Part shown: positions 53,721 through 61,975 of the stretch, piece after piece
Position numbering within the stretch: position 1 is the stretch's first letter
Layout of the letters: the number at the start of each line of letters is the position of its first letter
Origin: UBA6544 sp038131165
GTDB taxonomy: Bacteria > Pseudomonadota > Alphaproteobacteria > UBA8366
DNA length: 64,000 nucleotides
Assembly: GCA_038131165.1 (NCBI GenBank)
Contig: JAYPOZ010000004.1
Location: 1 to 64,000 of the forward strand
Direction: 5' to 3'
Translations under genes and position numbers: made by a program
The notes under the pieces: generated by a model
The model's database searches: none
What the model was told of the DNA's origin: nothing
Seen by the model: the letters and a program-made list of their open reading frames with translations, nothing else

Positions 53721-55124
53721 ATGATCGACCTGCGCATATTCAAAGATCGCCGCATCGCCGTGATGGGCCTCGGGCTTTCGGGTCTCGTCGCGGCAGAAGC
53801 GTTGTGCGCGGGCGGGGCGGAAGTACTGGCATGGGACGACAACGACCGGCGTCGCGCGGAGGCGGCGCGGCGCGGGGTTCCCGTCACGCCCCTGGTCGAG
53901 GCGGATTGGTCGACCATCGATAGCCTGGTCCTCAGTCCCGGGATTCCGCATCTGCATCCCGCGCCCAATCCGGTCGCTCAGGCAGCCCGCGATGCCGGCG
54001 TGGAAATCATCGGCGATATCGAATTGCTCATCCGGGCGCAGCCGTCGGCGCGGTATGTCGGCGTCACGGGCACGAACGGAAAATCGACAACCACCGCCCT
54101 GATCGGCCACATTCTGAAAACCGTGGGGGCGCGGGTGGCCGTCGGCGGCAATCTCGGGTTGCCGGCGCTGTCGCTCGAAGCGCTTGGCGCGGACGGAATT
54201 TACGTACTCGAGATGTCCTCATATCAGCTCGAGCTGACGCCGTCCGCCCGGTTCGACGTGGCGATCCTGCTCAATCTCAGCCCAGACCATCTTGACCGGC
54301 ACGGCGGGATGGCGGGCTATGTCGCGGCAAAGCGCCGAATCTTCGAGCAACAGCCGGAAGCCGCGACCGCGGTCATCGGCGTGGACGACGCGGAGTCGGT
54401 CGGTCTCCATGATGGATTGGTGGCGGCGGGACGCGGGGCCGTGATCCCGATCTCGGCGGACCGTACGGTCGATGGCGGCGTCTATGCCTGCGGCCCGGTA
54501 CTCTACGACAATACGACAGGAAGAGAGCATGAGGTGCGCTCGCTTGCCGACATCGAGACACTGCCAGGTGCCCATAATGCGCAGAACGCCGCGGCGGCGT
54601 TTGCCGCCGCGCAAGCGCTCGGCATCGAAAGTTCGGCCATTGCCGCCGCCTTGAAAACCTATCCCGGATTGCCGCACCGCCAGCAGCTGGCGGCGGTGAT
54701 CGATGGGGTCAAATACGTCAACGACAGCAAGGCAACGAATCCCGAAGCGGCGGCGAAGGCGCTTTCCAGCTACGATGATATTTTGTGGATTGCGGGTGGC
54801 CGGGGGAAGGAAGGTTCCCTGGCGCCGCTTTATCCCTATTTGCCGCGCGTCCGGCGGGCCTACCTGATCGGCGAGGCGGCCGGCAAGATGGCGTCGGAGC
54901 TGGAGGGGCGCGTCGCCACGCAGTCATGTGGCAATCTGGAGAATGCGCTCGACGCCGCGAGCCGCGCCGCGGCCGGCACCAAGGCGGTGGTTCTGTTGTC
55001 GCCGGCATGCGCGTCTTTCGATCAGTTCAGCAGTTTCGAGGAACGCGGCCGGGTCTTTTGCCGCCTGGCGGCGGCCCTGCCGGGCGGCCGCCGCGATGTG
55101 CGCTATGCCGGGGAGGCTGCCTGA
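53721..55124 (+). CDS. murD: UDP-N-acetylmuramoylalanine--D-glutamate ligase
   Basis: A 467-residue Mur ligase that adds D-glutamate. The N-terminal Rossmann part has VMGLGLSGLVAAEAL; the P-loop VGVTGTNGKSTTTALIGHIL (about 113), LEMSSYQLEL (about 163), NLSPDHLDRHGGM and VNDSKATNPEAAAKAL (about 333) are typical. WIAGGRGKEG and LSPACASFDQFSSFEERG close the domain. It sits between mraY (4 nt) and ftsW (3 nt) in the expected order. Confidence 0.96.
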   Translation: MIDLRIFKDRRIAVMGLGLSGLVAAEALCAGGAEVLAWDDNDRRRAEAARRGVPVTPLVEADWSTIDSLVLSPGIPHLHPAPNPVAQAARDAGVEIIGDIELLIRAQPSARYVGVTGTNGKSTTTALIGHILKTVGARVAVGGNLGLPALSLEALGADGIYVLEMSSYQLELTPSARFDVAILLNLSPDHLDRHGGMAGYVAAKRRIFEQQPEAATAVIGVDDAESVGLHDGLVAAGRGAVIPISADRTVDGGVYACGPVLYDNTTGREHEVRSLADIETLPGAHNAQNAAAAFAAAQALGIESSAIAAALKTYPGLPHRQQLAAVIDGVKYVNDSKATNPEAAAKALSSYDDILWIAGGRGKEGSLAPLYPYLPRVRRAYLIGEAAGKMASELEGRVATQSCGNLENALDAASRAAAGTKAVVLLSPACASFDQFSSFEERGRVFCRLAAALPGGRRDVRYAGEAA

Positions 55125-55127
55125 GCC

Positions 55128-56243
55128 ATGTCCATCGCCCGCACGGATACATCGATTTTGGGCCGTTGGTGGTGGACGGTCGACCGCTGGACGCTGCTGG
55201 CATTGTTCGCCCTGGCGGCAATCGGCGTGGTTCTCTCGCTCGCCGCCAGCCCGCCCGTGGCCGAGCGTATCGGTCTCGACCCGATGCATTTTATCCGCCG
55301 GCAAGCGACTTACCTCCCGCTGGCCTTGCTGATCATGGTGAGCGTCTCTTTGCTCTCCCCGGTCGGCGCGCGCCGCCTGGCGGTTATCGTCTTCCTGGGC
55401 GCCGTGGTCATGCTGGCAATGACGCTGTTCCTCGGTAATGAGATCAAAGGCGCGCGCCGCTGGCTCATCATCGCCGGATTCTCCCTGCAGCCTTCCGAAT
55501 TCGTCAAGCCATCCTTGGCGGTTGTCTGCGCCTGGATGTTTGCGGCCCGCCGATTGGGCGAGGACATTCCCGGCAATTTGATCGCCTTTCTGCTGTTCTC
55601 TCTGGTGGCGGGCCTGTTGCTGTTGCAACCCGACGTCGGCCAGGCGCTGGTCGTCTCGGCGGTATGGTTCGCGCAGTGGTTCCTCGCCGGGCTGTCGATG
55701 ATCTGGGTCGCGGTCGCGTTCGGGTGCGGCATCGCGGGCCTGACCATCGCCTATTTCGTCTTTCCGCACGTCGCGAGCCGGATCGACCGTTTCATCGACC
55801 CGTCTTCCGGCGACAGTTACCAGGTCGACCGCGCCATGGAAGCCTTCATGAACGGCGGACTCCTAGGCCGCGGGCCGGGCGAGGGTACGGCCAAGATGAA
55901 TCTGCCGGACGCTCATGCCGATTTTATCCTCGCGGTGGCGGGAGAGGAATTTGGCCTGCTGCTCTGTTTGCTGATCGTTGCCCTGTTCGGCTTTGTCGTG
56001 CTGCGCGGGATTTCCAATCTGATGCGCACCACCGACCTGTTTGTGGTGGTCGCGGCGACCGGCCTGCTGGTTCAGTTCGCTCTCCAGGCACTGATCAACA
56101 TGGGTTCCACCACCAGTCTGATGCCGACCAAAGGGATGACCCTGCCTTTCGTCTCGTATGGCGGATCGTCCTTGCTCGCTCTGGCATTCGGGATGGGGAT
56201 CCTGCTTGCGCTGACGCGCCGGCGGGCGGGAGGGACGTCATGA
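55128..56243 (+). CDS. ftsW: septal peptidoglycan glycosyltransferase FtsW
   Basis: A 371-residue SEDS-family polytopic membrane protein with about ten helices. GNEIKGARRWLIIAGFSLQPSEFVKPSL (about 103-130) has the SEDS core with Lys/Arg and QPSEF; LGRGPGEGTAKMNLPDAHADFILAVAGEEFG (about 246-277) contains the catalytic Asp region; and MTLPFVSYGGSSLLAL lies near the end. It polymerises glycan strands with FtsI as partner. Its stop overlaps the murG start. Confidence 0.95.
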   Translation: MSIARTDTSILGRWWWTVDRWTLLALFALAAIGVVLSLAASPPVAERIGLDPMHFIRRQATYLPLALLIMVSVSLLSPVGARRLAVIVFLGAVVMLAMTLFLGNEIKGARRWLIIAGFSLQPSEFVKPSLAVVCAWMFAARRLGEDIPGNLIAFLLFSLVAGLLLLQPDVGQALVVSAVWFAQWFLAGLSMIWVAVAFGCGIAGLTIAYFVFPHVASRIDRFIDPSSGDSYQVDRAMEAFMNGGLLGRGPGEGTAKMNLPDAHADFILAVAGEEFGLLLCLLIVALFGFVVLRGISNLMRTTDLFVVVAATGLLVQFALQALINMGSTTSLMPTKGMTLPFVSYGGSSLLALAFGMGILLALTRRRAGGTS

Positions 56244-57379
56244 CCGTAGGGCCTATCGTCCTGGCTGCCGGCGGGACAGGCGGGCATGTCTTTCCGGCGC
56301 AGGCCCTCGCGACCGAACTGCGGCGACGCGGCTATCGTCTGGTTCTGATCGCCGATAAACGCAGCGAAGCCTTCGACGGCGCGTTGGGCGAGCTCGAAGT
56401 CCACAGGATCGACGCCGCCGGCGTGAGCGGTAAGGGACAACTGGCGAAAGTCGCCGCGGTATTGCGTCTCGGGCGCGGTTACTTTCAGGCCCGGCGTCTG
56501 CTCAAGCAGATCACACCGCTGGCGGTTGTGGGATTCGGCAGCTACCCCTCGGCGCCGACGGTTCTCGCCGCCCAGCACCTCGGATGCAAGACCGTCATTC
56601 ACGAGCAGAATGCGGTTCTAGGTCGGGCAAATCGCATGTTGGCGCCGCGCGCGAGCCGAATTGCGACAGCCTTCAAGACGGTGCGCGCGCTCCGCGCGGC
56701 CGATCGCGACAAGGCCGTTTGGACGGGAAATCCCGTTCGCCCCGAGATCGTTGCGTTTCGCGGGCGGCCCTATGTCGCGCCGGCCGCGGAGGGAGCGATC
56801 CGGATCTTGATCGTCGGCGGCAGTCAGGGAGCGAAGATTCTCGGCGAGGTGGTGCCGGACGCGTTGGCCCGTCTCGCGCCCGACCTGCGCAGCCGGCTTC
56901 GCGTCGCCCAACAATGCCGTGGCGGCGAGGCGGAATCCGCCCGGAAAACATTTGCGGCCGCGCATATCCAGGCCGAGGTCGCGCCGTTTTTCGACGACAT
57001 GCCGACCCGGTTGGCGGATGCGAGCCTTGTGATCTCGCGCAGCGGCGCGTCGACGATTGCCGAACTGACGACAGTCGGCCGGCCGGCAGTACTTGTCCCC
57101 TTCGCGCATGCCACGGACGATCATCAAACGGCGAATGCCGAGGGGTTCTGCGACGCGGGCGGGGGCTGGATCATACAGCAGGATGCGCTGACCGCCGAGC
57201 TTTTGGCGCAGCGGCTGGGGTCCCTGCTGGTCCCTGGCCCGACATTGCCGACCGCTGCGAAATGCGCCGAACGCCTGGGCCGTCCCGGCGCGGCCGGCGA
57301 ACTCGCCGATGTCGTGGTTTCGGTTCTCGGCGGCAACGGCAATGGCGATGTTTCGGATCAAAAGGAGGCCGCCGCATGA
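56240..57379 (+). CDS. murG: UDP-GlcNAc--lipid I N-acetylglucosaminyltransferase MurG
   Basis: A 379-residue GT28-family enzyme at the inner face of the membrane that converts lipid I to lipid II. LAAGGTGGHVFPAQALA (residues 8-24) and VGFGSYPSAPTVLAAQHLGCKTVIHEQNAVLGRANR (about 95-130) are the membrane and acceptor loops; ILIVGGSQGAKIL (about 193) and LVISRSGASTIAELTTVGRPAVLVPF (about 257) bind UDP-GlcNAc. The gene overlaps ftsW and murC by 4 bp each. Confidence 0.95.
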   Translation: MTVGPIVLAAGGTGGHVFPAQALATELRRRGYRLVLIADKRSEAFDGALGELEVHRIDAAGVSGKGQLAKVAAVLRLGRGYFQARRLLKQITPLAVVGFGSYPSAPTVLAAQHLGCKTVIHEQNAVLGRANRMLAPRASRIATAFKTVRALRAADRDKAVWTGNPVRPEIVAFRGRPYVAPAAEGAIRILIVGGSQGAKILGEVVPDALARLAPDLRSRLRVAQQCRGGEAESARKTFAAAHIQAEVAPFFDDMPTRLADASLVISRSGASTIAELTTVGRPAVLVPFAHATDDHQTANAEGFCDAGGGWIIQQDALTAELLAQRLGSLLVPGPTLPTAAKCAERLGRPGAAGELADVVVSVLGGNGNGDVSDQKEAAA

Positions 57380-58800
57380 AAGAGATGCCACTTTCGATCG
57401 GAACCATTCATTTTGTCGGAATCGGCGGCATCGGGATGTCCGGTATCGCCGAGGTAATGCACAATCTGGGGTATCGGGTCCAAGGCAGCGATATCGCCGC
57501 GAGCGCCAATGTGAAGCGGCTCGAGCAATTGGGAATATCGGTGGCCATCGGGCACGATGCCGCGAACGTGGCGAGCGCCGACGTCGTGGTGATTTCCTCC
57601 GCGGTCAAAGCCGACAATCCCGAGGTGACGACGGCCCGCTCCCGGCTGATTCCGGTCGTGCGCCGGGCAGAGATGCTGGGCGAACTGATGCGGCTCAAGT
57701 GGTCCATTGCCGTCGGCGGGACGCATGGCAAGACGACGACCACGTCGTTGATTGCCTCGATACTCGACTACGCCGACTACGACCCGACCGTGATCAACGG
57801 CGGCATTATCAATGCGTATGGAACGAACGCCCGACTCGGCGCGGGCGAATGGATGGTCGTGGAGGCAGATGAATCCGACGGCACCTTTGTCAAATTGCCG
57901 GCCACGATCGCGGTGGTGACGAATATCGATCCCGAGCATCTCGATTTCTACGGCGATTTCGACAAGGTCAAAGCCGCCTTTCAGACATTTGTCCAAAACA
58001 TTCCCTTCTATGGTTTTGCGGCGCTCTGCATTGATCACCCTGAAGTGCAGGCCATGATCGGACAAATCACCGACAGGCGGATCGTCTCATACGGCATGAG
58101 CCCGCAAGCCGAAGTACGCGGCGAAAACCTGCGCCAAGGGCCCGGCGGCGCCACGTTCGACGTCGTCGTGGAATCGCGCTCGGGAGGCGGCGAGCGTATC
58201 GAGAACGTCCGCCTGCCCATGTTCGGCGAGCACAATGTCCTGAACGCCCTTGCCGGTATCGCAGTTGCCCGGGAGATGGGCATTCCAAGCGAGACCGTGG
58301 TGGGTGGGTGGGCCCGGTGTGCGGGCGTGAAACGCCGTTTTAACAAGACGGGCGAGGCCGACGTAATAAGCGTCATCGACGATTACGGTCATCACCCGGT
58401 GGAGATTGCCGCCGTTATGAAAGCGGCCCGGGCGGCGACTCGAGGCCGGGTCATCGCGGTCGTGCAGCCGCATCGCTATTCCCGATTGCAGGATCTGTTC
58501 GAAGATTTCTGCACGTGTTTCAACGAGGCCGATACCGTCATCGTCGCGGATGTTCATGCCGCCGGGGAAGCGCCGATTGAAGGGGTCAATCGCGACGCGC
58601 TCGTGGCCGGGCTGCGTACCCACGGCCATCGCCGTGTCGAGCCGCTCGAAAGTCCCGAAGCGCTGCCGGCATTGATCGCGTCTATGGCAAAGGCCGGCGA
58701 CCTCGTCGTTTGTTTGGGCGCGGGGACGATCACGAGTTGGGCTCAGGAACTGCCGGCAGCGCTCGCTGCGTTGCGCCAGAAACGCGCGGAGGTTGGATAA
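57376..58800 (+). CDS. murC: UDP-N-acetylmuramate--L-alanine ligase
   Basis: A 474-residue Mur ligase that adds the first L-alanine. IHFVGIGGIGMSGIAEVMHNLGY (about 11-33), VGGTHGKTTTTSLIASIL (P-loop, about 114), VVEADESDGTF (about 162), TNIDPEHLDFYGDF and IDDYGHHPVEIAAV (about 335) identify it. An AAAGGAGG box in the end of murG precedes the ATG. The TAA shares one base with the murB ATG. Confidence 0.96.
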   Translation: MKEMPLSIGTIHFVGIGGIGMSGIAEVMHNLGYRVQGSDIAASANVKRLEQLGISVAIGHDAANVASADVVVISSAVKADNPEVTTARSRLIPVVRRAEMLGELMRLKWSIAVGGTHGKTTTTSLIASILDYADYDPTVINGGIINAYGTNARLGAGEWMVVEADESDGTFVKLPATIAVVTNIDPEHLDFYGDFDKVKAAFQTFVQNIPFYGFAALCIDHPEVQAMIGQITDRRIVSYGMSPQAEVRGENLRQGPGGATFDVVVESRSGGGERIENVRLPMFGEHNVLNALAGIAVAREMGIPSETVVGGWARCAGVKRRFNKTGEADVISVIDDYGHHPVEIAAVMKAARAATRGRVIAVVQPHRYSRLQDLFEDFCTCFNEADTVIVADVHAAGEAPIEGVNRDALVAGLRTHGHRRVEPLESPEALPALIASMAKAGDLVVCLGAGTITSWAQELPAALAALRQKRAEVG

Positions 58801-59735
58801 TGGTCATGGTTGCCGTCCGACATTCCGAACGTCTTGTCGATCGTTTGCCAAGGGTCCGCGGATCCTATGAAGAAGGGGCCAATATCGGACGCCGGACCTG
58901 GTTCAGGACCGGCGGTGCGGCGGAAGTGCTGTACCAACCGGTCGACGCGGACGATCTGCAGACATTCCTGGAAGACAAGCCCGCAGACGTCCGGCTGACC
59001 GTGATCGGGTTCGGCTCTAATTTGCTGGTGCGCGACGGCGGCATTGACGGCGTCGTGATTGTTCTCGGCGAAGGTTTCTCCGAAATCGAATTCGATGGCT
59101 CGGTGGCCGTGGCCGGCGCCGCCGCCCTCGATGTCAATGTCGCGCGCGCGGCTCAGCAGCGGGGCATTACGGGGTTGGAGTTCTTGTCCGGAATACCCGG
59201 GACGATCGGTGGCGCGGTCCGCATGAATGCCGGTGCCTATGGCGGCGAGATTGGCGGCGTCGTGATCGACGTCATAGCGCTGGACGCTAGTGGCGGCGCC
59301 CATGTGGTCGAGAGCAAGAAACTTGATTTCTCATATCGGCGCTGTGCTTTGCCGGAGGATTGGATCGTCCTGTCGGCCCGTTTGCGCGGACAGGTCGGAG
59401 ACCCCGAAGAAATTGCGGCATGCATGGCGACGATTGCGGCGGCCCGGAGCGAGAGCCAACCAAAGACGCGGACCGGCGGATCGACCTTCGCGAACCCGCC
59501 GGGCTACAAGGCTTGGAAGCTGATCGACGATGCCGGTTGCCGCGGCCTGCGCCGGGGCGGCGCCATGGTCTCCGAGCAGCACTGTAATTTCCTGTTGAAT
59601 CTGGGCGACGCGACTTCCTCGGACATCGAGTTGCTGGGCGAAGAAGTTCGCTGCCGGGTGTTGGAGCACTCGGGTGTCCACCTGGAATGGGAAATTCGGC
59701 GCATCGGCAATGCGTGCCGAGGGGCCAAGCCATGA
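58800..59735 (+). CDS. murB: UDP-N-acetylenolpyruvoylglucosamine reductase
   Basis: A 311-residue FAD enzyme that reduces UDP-GlcNAc-enolpyruvate to UDP-MurNAc. RRTWFRTGGAAEVLYQPVD (about 31), VIGFGSNLLVRDGGIDGVVI (about 70), FLSGIPGTIGGAVRMNAGAYGGEI (about 124) and the C-terminal GSTFANPPGYKAWKLID and VSEQHCNFLLN show a type I MurB. TAATG links it to murC. The next gene is ftsQ by an ATGA overlap; ddl, often found here, is missing. Confidence 0.95.
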   Translation: MVMVAVRHSERLVDRLPRVRGSYEEGANIGRRTWFRTGGAAEVLYQPVDADDLQTFLEDKPADVRLTVIGFGSNLLVRDGGIDGVVIVLGEGFSEIEFDGSVAVAGAAALDVNVARAAQQRGITGLEFLSGIPGTIGGAVRMNAGAYGGEIGGVVIDVIALDASGGAHVVESKKLDFSYRRCALPEDWIVLSARLRGQVGDPEEIAACMATIAAARSESQPKTRTGGSTFANPPGYKAWKLIDDAGCRGLRRGGAMVSEQHCNFLLNLGDATSSDIELLGEEVRCRVLEHSGVHLEWEIRRIGNACRGAKP

Positions 59736-60586
59736 CGAAAACAAAGTTGAAAGCAGTGAGGAAAACGGCGAGAGGGTCGGTGCGCCGCCGGGTCCGGCCT
59801 AGTTGGCTGCGGCCGGCGATCGTGACTGCCGGCGCGTTGGCCCTGCTCGGCGGAATCGCGGGCGGCGGAACCTGGTTCGTGCAGTCGGGCAAGGCTGCTG
59901 CCGCGCTGGATCAATTGGAAAATTATTACGAAACCGCCAGCCGGTCCGCGGGCTTCGTGGTCCGTGAAGTCTTGGTGGAAGGGCGGACCGAGACGCCGCG
60001 GTCGCAATTGTTGTCGGCGCTGCAGGTGGAGCGCGGCGATCTGATGCTCGGGTTCGATGTCGAGACCGCCCGAAAACGATTGGAAGCGCTTGGATGGGTC
60101 GCGGCCGCACGTGTGGAGCGCCGCTTGCCCGATACCATTCGAGTTTCGATCGTCGAGCGTGTCCCGGTCGCGGTCTGGCAGCATAAGGGCAAGTTTCTGC
60201 TGGTGGACGCAGCCGGCGTGACGATCGGGGCCGACGGCGTCGAGCGTTTTCCGGACCTGAAGATCGTCATCGGCGATGATGCGCCGCTGCATGCGCAGGC
60301 CTTGATCGCGATGCTGCAGCGGCACCCGGAACTGATGAAGCAGACAAAAGCGGCGATCCGGACCGGCAAGCGGCGTTGGAATCTGCGAATGGAGAGCGGG
60401 GTCGATGTCCGCCTGCCCGAAAACGACGCGTTCGAGGCCTGGGACAGGCTTGCGAAATACGAGAAGCAGCACGGCCTCCTGGCGAGGGATATCGCGAGCA
60501 TCGACCTGCGCTTGCCGGACAGAGTCGTCGTTAAAGTCCGTCCGGCCGGTGCGGTGATCAAATCGAAATCGGAGAGCCACACATGA
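59732..60586 (+). CDS. ftsQ: cell division protein FtsQ
   Basis: A 284-residue bitopic protein: basic cytoplasmic tail (1-28), one membrane helix (about 30-50), a POTRA domain starting near VREVLVEGRTETPRSQLLSAL (about 77), and a beta domain with RVERRLPDTIRVSIVERVPVAVWQ (about 125-148) and SIDLRLPDRVVVKVRP near the end. It organises FtsL/FtsB at the septum. It starts inside the murB stop. Confidence 0.93.
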   Translation: MTKTKLKAVRKTARGSVRRRVRPSWLRPAIVTAGALALLGGIAGGGTWFVQSGKAAAALDQLENYYETASRSAGFVVREVLVEGRTETPRSQLLSALQVERGDLMLGFDVETARKRLEALGWVAAARVERRLPDTIRVSIVERVPVAVWQHKGKFLLVDAAGVTIGADGVERFPDLKIVIGDDAPLHAQALIAMLQRHPELMKQTKAAIRTGKRRWNLRMESGVDVRLPENDAFEAWDRLAKYEKQHGLLARDIASIDLRLPDRVVVKVRPAGAVIKSKSESHT

Positions 60587-60631
60587 CCCGCTCTACCGCG
60601 TCACGCCATTGGATTGGGGAGTAAAACTGCA

Positions 60632-61870
60632 GTGGCACGTCATGAACAAATCGCGGCGTTGGATGTCGGCAGTACGAAAGTGTGCTGTTTCGTGGCCGAA
60701 AGGGATGAAGGCGAGCGCATTCGCGTCACCGGCATCGGCCATCACGTCAGCGAAGGCCTGAAAGCGGGCAACATCGTCGATATGCGTTTGGCCGAGCAAT
60801 CGGTTCTCTCCGCGGTACATGCTGCCGAGCAAATGGCCGGGACGACGATCCGCGAAGTGATCGTCAATCTGGCATCGGGCGAGCCTTCGAGCCGGTTCGT
60901 CGATATCGAGACGGAGCTGACCGCACAGGCGGTCGGCGACAAGGAACTCGGTCGGCTGTTCAACGATCCGAAACTGGCGGATCTCGCATCCAAGCGCCAT
61001 CTGGTTCACGCGATTCCGGTCGGCTACGCGATAGACGGATCGAACGGCATACGCGATCCCAAGGGCCTGTACGGTCACAATCTTGGTGTTCGCGTACATG
61101 CAGTGACGGCGTCGCCAAGCGTCTTGCAGAATGTCGTCAATTGCGTCGAAAGGTGCCACCTTCGCGTGGCGGATTTCGCGGTCAATCCTTATGCTGCCGG
61201 AGTTGCCTGCGTCGTAGAGGATGAATTGGACCTCGGCGTAACGGTCATCGACATGGGCGGCGGCACGACGTCGATCGGCATCTTTTTCGAAGGCGCCTTG
61301 GTCCATGTGGATTCGATTCCGATCGGCGGGGGCCACATCACCAGCGATATCGCGCGCGGGTTGTCCACGCCGATGCATCATGCCGAACGGCTCAAAACGC
61401 TGCATGGCACCTGCCTGCCGTCGCCGACGGACGAGACCGAGATAATCAGCGCGCCGCGAGTCGGCGAAGATGACGAGTCTCAGGCGCCTACTATTCCCAA
61501 GTCGTTCTTGGTCAGCATTATCGCGCCCCGTGTCGAGGAGACCCTGGAACTTGTTCGCGACCGTCTGTCGGTCAGCGGCATGGACCGCAAGGCCGGCCGC
61601 CGCGTGGTGTTGACCGGTGGGGCAAGCCAACTTCCGGGTGTCCGGGAGTTCGCCGGCCAAATTCTCGACAAGCAGACCCGCATGGGCCGGCCGATTCGGG
61701 TCGCGGGTCTGGCGGAAGCGACATGCGGCCCTGCTTTTTCGGCCTGTGCCGGATTGTTGTCGCTCGGCGTCGACGATCGTGGCGAGGCCTGGCCGCCGCC
61801 GCCTTTGGAAGCGGCAGAGGCGAACGGCGTATTCGGCAAAATCGGAGGATGGCTGCGTGCGAACTTCTGA
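60632..61870 (+). CDS. ftsA: cell division protein FtsA
   Basis: A 412-residue actin-like protein that tethers FtsZ to the membrane. AALDVGSTKVCCFVAERD (phosphate 1 loop, about 9), VIDMGGGTTSIGIF (about 208), and VVLTGGASQLPGVREFAGQIL (about 326) fit FtsA; the C-terminal IGGWLRANF is an amphipathic membrane anchor. A GTG at 60632 is preceded by GGGGAG; a TTG at 60614 would overlap that box. ftsQ ends 45 bp before. Confidence 0.95.
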   Translation: MARHEQIAALDVGSTKVCCFVAERDEGERIRVTGIGHHVSEGLKAGNIVDMRLAEQSVLSAVHAAEQMAGTTIREVIVNLASGEPSSRFVDIETELTAQAVGDKELGRLFNDPKLADLASKRHLVHAIPVGYAIDGSNGIRDPKGLYGHNLGVRVHAVTASPSVLQNVVNCVERCHLRVADFAVNPYAAGVACVVEDELDLGVTVIDMGGGTTSIGIFFEGALVHVDSIPIGGGHITSDIARGLSTPMHHAERLKTLHGTCLPSPTDETEIISAPRVGEDDESQAPTIPKSFLVSIIAPRVEETLELVRDRLSVSGMDRKAGRRVVLTGGASQLPGVREFAGQILDKQTRMGRPIRVAGLAEATCGPAFSACAGLLSLGVDDRGEAWPPPPLEAAEANGVFGKIGGWLRANF

Positions 61871-61921
61871 TTGTCCGATTGAGTTTACCACCGTCCGGTC
61901 ACGGCAGCCCGGACGTTCTAC

Positions 61922-61940
61922 CGCCGGAACCGTTCCGGCG
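61922..61940. promoter_or_regulatory. 19-bp perfect palindrome between ftsA and ftsZ
   Basis: CGCCGGAAC and GTTCCGGCG flank one central C. It lies 36 bp before the ftsZ ATG in the only longer gap of the late dcw cluster. It may be an operator, or as RNA a hairpin that affects ftsZ translation or read-through. Confidence 0.5.
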
Positions 61941-61975
61941 CACACTAGCATTGCAACTGGATTGCGGAGATTGTC

